Under the pieces are notes generated by a model. The model had not been told where the DNA came from and searched no databases. It saw nothing but the letters and a program-made list of their open reading frames with translations. From positions 186,001 through 250,000 of the forward strand of contig BGKB01000088.1 in the NCBI GenBank assembly GCA_003116975.1: a DNA stretch of 64,000 nt. The letters run 5' to 3'. Made by a program: the position numbers and the translations under genes. This DNA comes from Aurantiochytrium sp. KH105. Taxonomy: Eukaryota > Sar > Bigyra > Thraustochytrida > Thraustochytriidae. The first letter of the stretch is position 1, and each line of letters starts with the position of its first letter. Positions 59,979 to 64,000 of this stretch are shown here, piece by piece.

Positions 59979-60026
59979 GTCTCGTCTCGTCTCGTCTCGT
60001 CTCGTCTCGTCTCGTCTCGTCCCGTC
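59979..60026. repeat. (TCTCG)n pentamer array
   Basis: About nine TCTCG/GTCTC units, roughly 345 bp upstream of the GT77-like start codon. Confidence 0.9.
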
Positions 60027-60368
60027 CCTCGCTCCTGCCCCGCTCCCTCTCGCTGCGGCGGCTGCGGGCAGGCTGACTCGCCCCGGCGGGAGCCGAGCAA
60101 ACGAGAATCGAGTTGAGGATCGCCGAGCGACACGGATCGAGCGTCACGGTCGGCCGAACGAACGAACGAAGCGGAAAAGACACAGGCAAGCAAACAGACA
60201 AGCAATCAGGCAAGCAAACCCCTTTCTGGCCTCTCGCGGGAGCGCCGCCACGCGACTGCGAGCACGCGACCGCGACTGCGAGCACGCGACGGCGAGCGAG
60301 CGCGGCGGACGGCTTGGGCTCGAGGCTGAAGGCCTCTTCAGGGGCAGCTGGCGTGGAGTTGAGCGAGG

Positions 60369-62033
60369 ATGGCCAAGGCCGAGTACGAGCGCGTGCCCAG
60401 CGACGAGGCGGAACGCAAGGATGAAAGGCCGCGCAACAGACACGCGCCGGCGGCGGGAGGGACGCCGGGGTTCCTGGGCATGACGCTGAGGAGCAGGGTC
60501 GCATGCGTGGTTGGCGCCATCGTGCTCGTCTTTGCCATGCTGGCCATCTTCTCCTCCACAGAACAGGCCCAGGCCGTCAAGGACCACATGAACAACGCAG
60601 CCTCGGATGCCATGCTCTCGGTGGGACTCAGCCCCATGAACGGCAAGTTCTTCATCAAGAACCCGCCCTGCGCCGTCGCAAACAGCACCGAAACCCTCAT
60701 CTCCGCGAATAAGGCCGGCAACATTGTCGAGTTCGCACGCCACGTCAAGCGCGACGAGGACAGTTTCGTCACCGTCACATTTGCCTCGTACACGTACCGC
60801 GACGCCCTCATTAACTGGCTCATCGCCTCGGAGCGCGCAAGCATCCGCTCCGTCGTCGTCGTCTGTCTTGACGTCGCGCTCCAGGACTACCTCTTCTCTC
60901 GAGGCATTCCCTGCTTTCATGCATATGCCAGCGAGAGCGAGAGCGAAAGCGAAGCCCTCACGCCCGTGGAAGATAGGTCCGACGCCTACGACGCCGAGGA
61001 GGCCAGCGCGACGGACTCTTCCTACAACGATGCAGAAACCGATTCCACCAACGACAACGACGACGATGACAACAACGATACCGGCGATCTCATGCTCGAA
61101 GCCATCGAGGAGGAGAGGGAGGTCGACGAGGCCACGGAGCTCACCGCGTCCACATCGGCATCCTCGGGCCTCGAGGCCGACGATCAGAGCACGGGCAAGC
61201 TCAGTCGCGGCAAAATTCACAAGCTCTGGATCATGCGCGTCAACTACCTGAGCGAGCTCCTCCATAACGGCATCGACGTCCTGTTCTCCGATCTCGATGT
61301 CGTCATCGTGCAAGACCCACGCCCGTTCTTTGCCCAGGCCGAGATCGTCGCGTCGCGCGGCAAATTCCCTGCTTTCGCCCTCAAGCGATGGGGCGCCACG
61401 GCCTGCATGGGTTTCATTTACTTCAAGTCCACCCCAAACGTAAAGATCATCATTGAGGACATGATCGAGGCTCTCCAGCGCCACAGCGATGACCAGATCG
61501 CAGTCAATATGGCGCTACTCAAGCGTCTTGGAAGAAGCTCCAGAAAGGTCTTTGGCAGGAGGACTGGTGATCTTTTCGAGCCAAAACATACGACTTCCAT
61601 TATTTCCGGCAAACCCGGTCAGGTCAAGCTTATGCTCTTGTCCCACAACGCCTTGCCTCGCTTTTGCACACATCTTTCCATCAAGGACTGGAACCGCGAC
61701 ATTGTGGCTGCGCACTGCCGTCCTATTCGCCACGTCAGCAAGAGCCGCGAATATTCTCGTGATCTGGCCATGGCCCGCTACAACCTCTTTTGCGACACGG
61801 ATGCACTCGCAGGCCATCGCAAGGCAGGCATGTACTCCACGTACAGCCGGAAAAAGCATAGGAACGTCACGGCCTTTAATGACCCCACGCCAGAGTCCAT
61901 GCTCATCGCAGCAATGACGCCATCTGACCACGTCGCTTTCGCCAAGTGGCTCGAAGCCACTTCCGAGTCGTGCGACTTTGGTTCCTTTATCAACTTGCCG
62001 GCCCAGTATGGCGTTGGACCTGAGGACCTTTAA
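60369..62033 (+). CDS. GT77-like (Nucleotid_trans) type II membrane glycosyltransferase
   Basis: The product has 554 residues. A cytosolic N-terminus of about 42 residues precedes one membrane anchor (about 43-62, VACVVGAIVLVFAMLAIF), predicting Golgi type II topology. The catalytic half has VTVTFASYTYRDALINWL near 140-155 and the KLWIMRVNYLSELLHNGIDV segment near 283-302, followed by LFSDLDVV with a DxD-type DLD near 308-310, as in GT77/PF03407 enzymes. A conserved-looking HSDDQIAVN follows near 375. Between the first strand and the DxD segment lies an acidic insertion (about 195-280, Ser-Glu and Asp-Asn runs) not expected inside the fold. GT77 members add arabinose, xylose or galactose in plants and protists. 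Donor and acceptor are unknown here. The start is the first ATG giving the anchor. The next gene, on the same strand, is also a type II membrane protein. Confidence 0.82.
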   Translation: MAKAEYERVPSDEAERKDERPRNRHAPAAGGTPGFLGMTLRSRVACVVGAIVLVFAMLAIFSSTEQAQAVKDHMNNAASDAMLSVGLSPMNGKFFIKNPPCAVANSTETLISANKAGNIVEFARHVKRDEDSFVTVTFASYTYRDALINWLIASERASIRSVVVVCLDVALQDYLFSRGIPCFHAYASESESESEALTPVEDRSDAYDAEEASATDSSYNDAETDSTNDNDDDDNNDTGDLMLEAIEEEREVDEATELTASTSASSGLEADDQSTGKLSRGKIHKLWIMRVNYLSELLHNGIDVLFSDLDVVIVQDPRPFFAQAEIVASRGKFPAFALKRWGATACMGFIYFKSTPNVKIIIEDMIEALQRHSDDQIAVNMALLKRLGRSSRKVFGRRTGDLFEPKHTTSIISGKPGQVKLMLLSHNALPRFCTHLSIKDWNRDIVAAHCRPIRHVSKSREYSRDLAMARYNLFCDTDALAGHRKAGMYSTYSRKKHRNVTAFNDPTPESMLIAAMTPSDHVAFAKWLEATSESCDFGSFINLPAQYGVGPEDL

Positions 62034-63174
62034 GACACACTGTCTTTAATTCTTGCGCGCCCGCCGATCACCTTAGCTAGGATCTTGCCTGGCTCATCGC
62101 TGGCTCTGAATTTCCATGCGTCTTGGTCGCGTGAACCAGCCAGCATCCATAGTTTTTTTTTTTTTCTCCAAATGCCTCTAACGGTGCTGCCAAGACCAAG
62201 ACCTCGTCTCGGGACTGACTGAGAGCCCAACCCGATTTTTGAAAAAAAAATGACGGACTGGTAGTAGCACCAATTCTCTTTTCTTTTTTCATATCCATCC
62301 GGGTTTCAATGGCGCATATATCCGATGCCCTGTACAATCAATCAATCAATCTCAACGAATGGATCTCCCCTTTTTCTCTGATTTTCTCTGCGATGATCAA
62401 ACTTAACATTGTAAATAGGCCTGGCCAGGTTGCGGGTGAGTGATAAGAGGGCCTACATATTTTGCTTCGTCGTCGAATCGCACGGCACTTTTGCGTCAAG
62501 GCCTAGTCGTTTCCAATCAATCTTTCGTCTTCTGTGAGTTGAGAACGCCACCTTGAGAGGGAACGAACTCTTCTACCCAGCCGAATACACAACGTCGGGC
62601 CGCCTACCTATGATCGGCCGTCATGCGTGCGTCCACCAACGAAGGTATACCGGCCAGTTTGGCTGGCACCTTGCACCCTGTGACCGAAACTGACAGGCCA
62701 AAAGACCTGCTGAAGAGAATGGACTTGAGGAGGAGCAGTTTTTTTCCTCCCTTCTCTTGTCTCCCGTCCCGATTATTTTTCTCTCTTTTTTTTTTTTCCA
62801 AGTTCAACTGTTCTTTCCCGTTTTAGTCGGTTTTTATCAGGCCTATAAATTTTCGAGTTCAACTTGTCGAGAAGTCTTGGGGTGGCAGGGGAGCAGGCAG
62901 GCTGGCTTGGGTTAGCGGCCAAATCTACAACAGCAGTTGCCGCTACAGCTCTGCGGGCTCGACAGGTGCGCGCGCGCGGATTGCTGGACTCCGCTGCCCC
63001 CCTCATCTCCCGCCCTCACACGCGCTTGCCAGCGTGCCTAGCCTCCGAGAAGTCGGCCTCGCGGACGAGGTCTTGGTCACTGGGACCGTCGGCTCCATTG
63101 ACAACTCCGACTTCGACCTCTGACGTCGACCCGAGCAAGCGTCCAGCCAAACACTCAAACAAAGACGCAGGAGG
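62034..63174. other. Intergenic region between two type II membrane protein genes
   Basis: 3' flank of the GT77-like gene and promoter/leader of the next gene. It is AT-richer, with a T run at 62153-62164, an A run near 62240, (CAAT)n at about 62336-62351 and a T run near 62788-62797. No gene or RNA was recognised. Confidence 0.5.
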
Positions 63175-64000
63175 ATGCCGGCGTACGCAGAGGTGCCTCA
63201 GAATGAGGACGGCAACGCGCCCGAAAGCAACACTGCGGCGCGGCAAAAGCGCGTCGCATCGCGAAACTGGGTTGTGATCGCCGTCATTGCTCTTTTTGCG
63301 GGTCTCGTACTCATGAGCATTAGCAAGGACCGTGAGGCCCTCGATGCCGCCGCCGCCACATCCACGCAGGTCGAAGCCAAGGACATCATTAACAACTTTG
63401 GCGACAAAATGGACTACTTTCAAAAGATTGCCCATGATGAAAAAACGTACAGCAAAAAGGTGCGCCAAGAAGAGGCCCAGGCGGAGCGCGAGCGCAAGCG
63501 CCAAGAGAAACTCAGGAAACAAGAGGAAGCGCGCTTGAAGAAGGAGCAAGACGAGTACGATAGCGAAGCGGAAGCATCCAAATCAGCCAGCAAGAAAAAG
63601 AACAGCAAGGCCAAGGCGCCAGCGCCAACCACGCCCCCGCCCACGCCCTCGCCCACCAGCAAGTTTTCCGCGCCCTCGGAGACCATCTATGACTTTCTCT
63701 ACAAGCACACGGACGGTTCGCTCATTCTGCACAGTACGAGCATCGAAGAGGAGGAAAGCATTCCTGCTGCTGACTTGAACGTTATTACGCTCACAATCCA
63801 GGCCATGGCAACCAATGATGATGACTCTATGGCGCTCGCTCAGATTGCCATCTGGTTCGCCAGGATTGCCCAAGCCTGGCCCACTGATATCGAGCTCACC
63901 GACAACGCCAAGGAGTCTCTCGAGTTCCTCCTCAAAATGGACTTTGACTCGATCAGCTCCGATTCATCCTTTGTGCAGAGCCTCGTCGACTTCAAGATCA
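63175..64000 (+). CDS. Type II membrane protein with coiled-coil stem, 5' part only
   Basis: Open from the ATG at 63175 (MPAYAEVPQNEDG) to the window edge, 275 codons without a stop, so the 3' end is missing. A hydrophilic N-terminus of about 31 residues precedes one membrane anchor (about 32-50, NWVVIAVIALFAGLVLMSI). Next come a Lys/Glu/Arg/Gln-rich stretch likely to be a coiled-coil stem (about 85-130), a Lys/Ala/Pro/Thr-rich linker (TTPPPTPSPTSK), and the start of a folded region with ETIYDFLYKHTDGSLILHS. The topology (short tail, one anchor, long stem) is that of Golgi glycosyltransferases, and the upstream neighbour is one. The catalytic part is not yet reached, so the family stays open. 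Confidence 0.75.
   Translation, partial: MPAYAEVPQNEDGNAPESNTAARQKRVASRNWVVIAVIALFAGLVLMSISKDREALDAAAATSTQVEAKDIINNFGDKMDYFQKIAHDEKTYSKKVRQEEAQAERERKRQEKLRKQEEARLKKEQDEYDSEAEASKSASKKKNSKAKAPAPTTPPPTPSPTSKFSAPSETIYDFLYKHTDGSLILHSTSIEEEESIPAADLNVITLTIQAMATNDDDSMALAQIAIWFARIAQAWPTDIELTDNAKESLEFLLKMDFDSISSDSSFVQSLVDFKI

Noticed and set aside
58921-60483. 520-codon plus-strand open frame
   Set aside because: Overlaps the start of the GT77-like gene in another frame; Arg/Pro/Ser-rich and shaped by the TCTCG array.

Overview
The window looks like nuclear DNA of a heterotrophic stramenopile, most probably a thraustochytrid (Labyrinthulomycetes). This is inferred from three things: very long single-exon reading frames (one of 21.9 kb), GC-rich intergenic DNA full of 4-6 bp tandem repeats, and a purely eukaryotic gene set (LC8 dynein light chain, MyTH4-FERM, NACHT-WD40, HECT ligase, SYLF-WW, Golgi-type glycosyltransferases). 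No species can be fixed from the sequence alone. I saw no operons, CRISPR arrays, rRNA, convincing tRNA, viral genes or complete transposons.

Layout, left to right. At 0.3-0.6 kb an LC8 light chain (+) converges on a PH-LRR-MyTH4-FERM protein (-, 0.9-5.7 kb). A DUF4062-NACHT-WD40 STAND NTPase (-, 6.3-11.5 kb) is divergent from a GT90 (CAP10-like) type II membrane glycosyltransferase (+, 13.0-14.7 kb). A giant HECT E3 ubiquitin ligase of 7291 residues (-) fills 15.2-37.1 kb. It is divergent from a SYLF-WW-WW protein (+, 39.5-40.5 kb), which is followed by a WD40 protein with an N-terminal lipidation-type sequence (+, 40.9-42.5 kb).

The right part is accessory-looking. From about 42.7 to 49.8 kb there is a tandem array of three 2.1-2.8 kb units. 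Each unit carries one cysteine-rich five-helix membrane protein, and the right edge of the array runs into the 3' end of a small coiled-coil/RG-motif gene (-, 49.8-50.5 kb). Next come three same-strand paralogues of a secreted eight-cysteine VWA-like protein (-, 50.7-56.5 kb), the first broken by a one-base frameshift. After a 3.9 kb gene-poor stretch with large pentamer and tetramer arrays, a GT77-type type II glycosyltransferase (+, 60.4-62.0 kb) and the 5' part of another type II membrane protein (+, from 63.2 kb) run to the window edge.

The genes do not form one obvious pathway. Themes are cytoskeleton-membrane links (LC8, PH-LRR-MyTH4-FERM, SYLF-WW), signalling and ubiquitin scaffolds (NACHT-WD40, WD40, HECT), secretory-pathway glycosylation (GT90, GT77-like), and two locally expanded, apparently lineage-specific surface or secreted families. 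The best candidates for something undescribed are those two neighbouring families and the giant HECT protein with its long tail beyond the catalytic cysteine.
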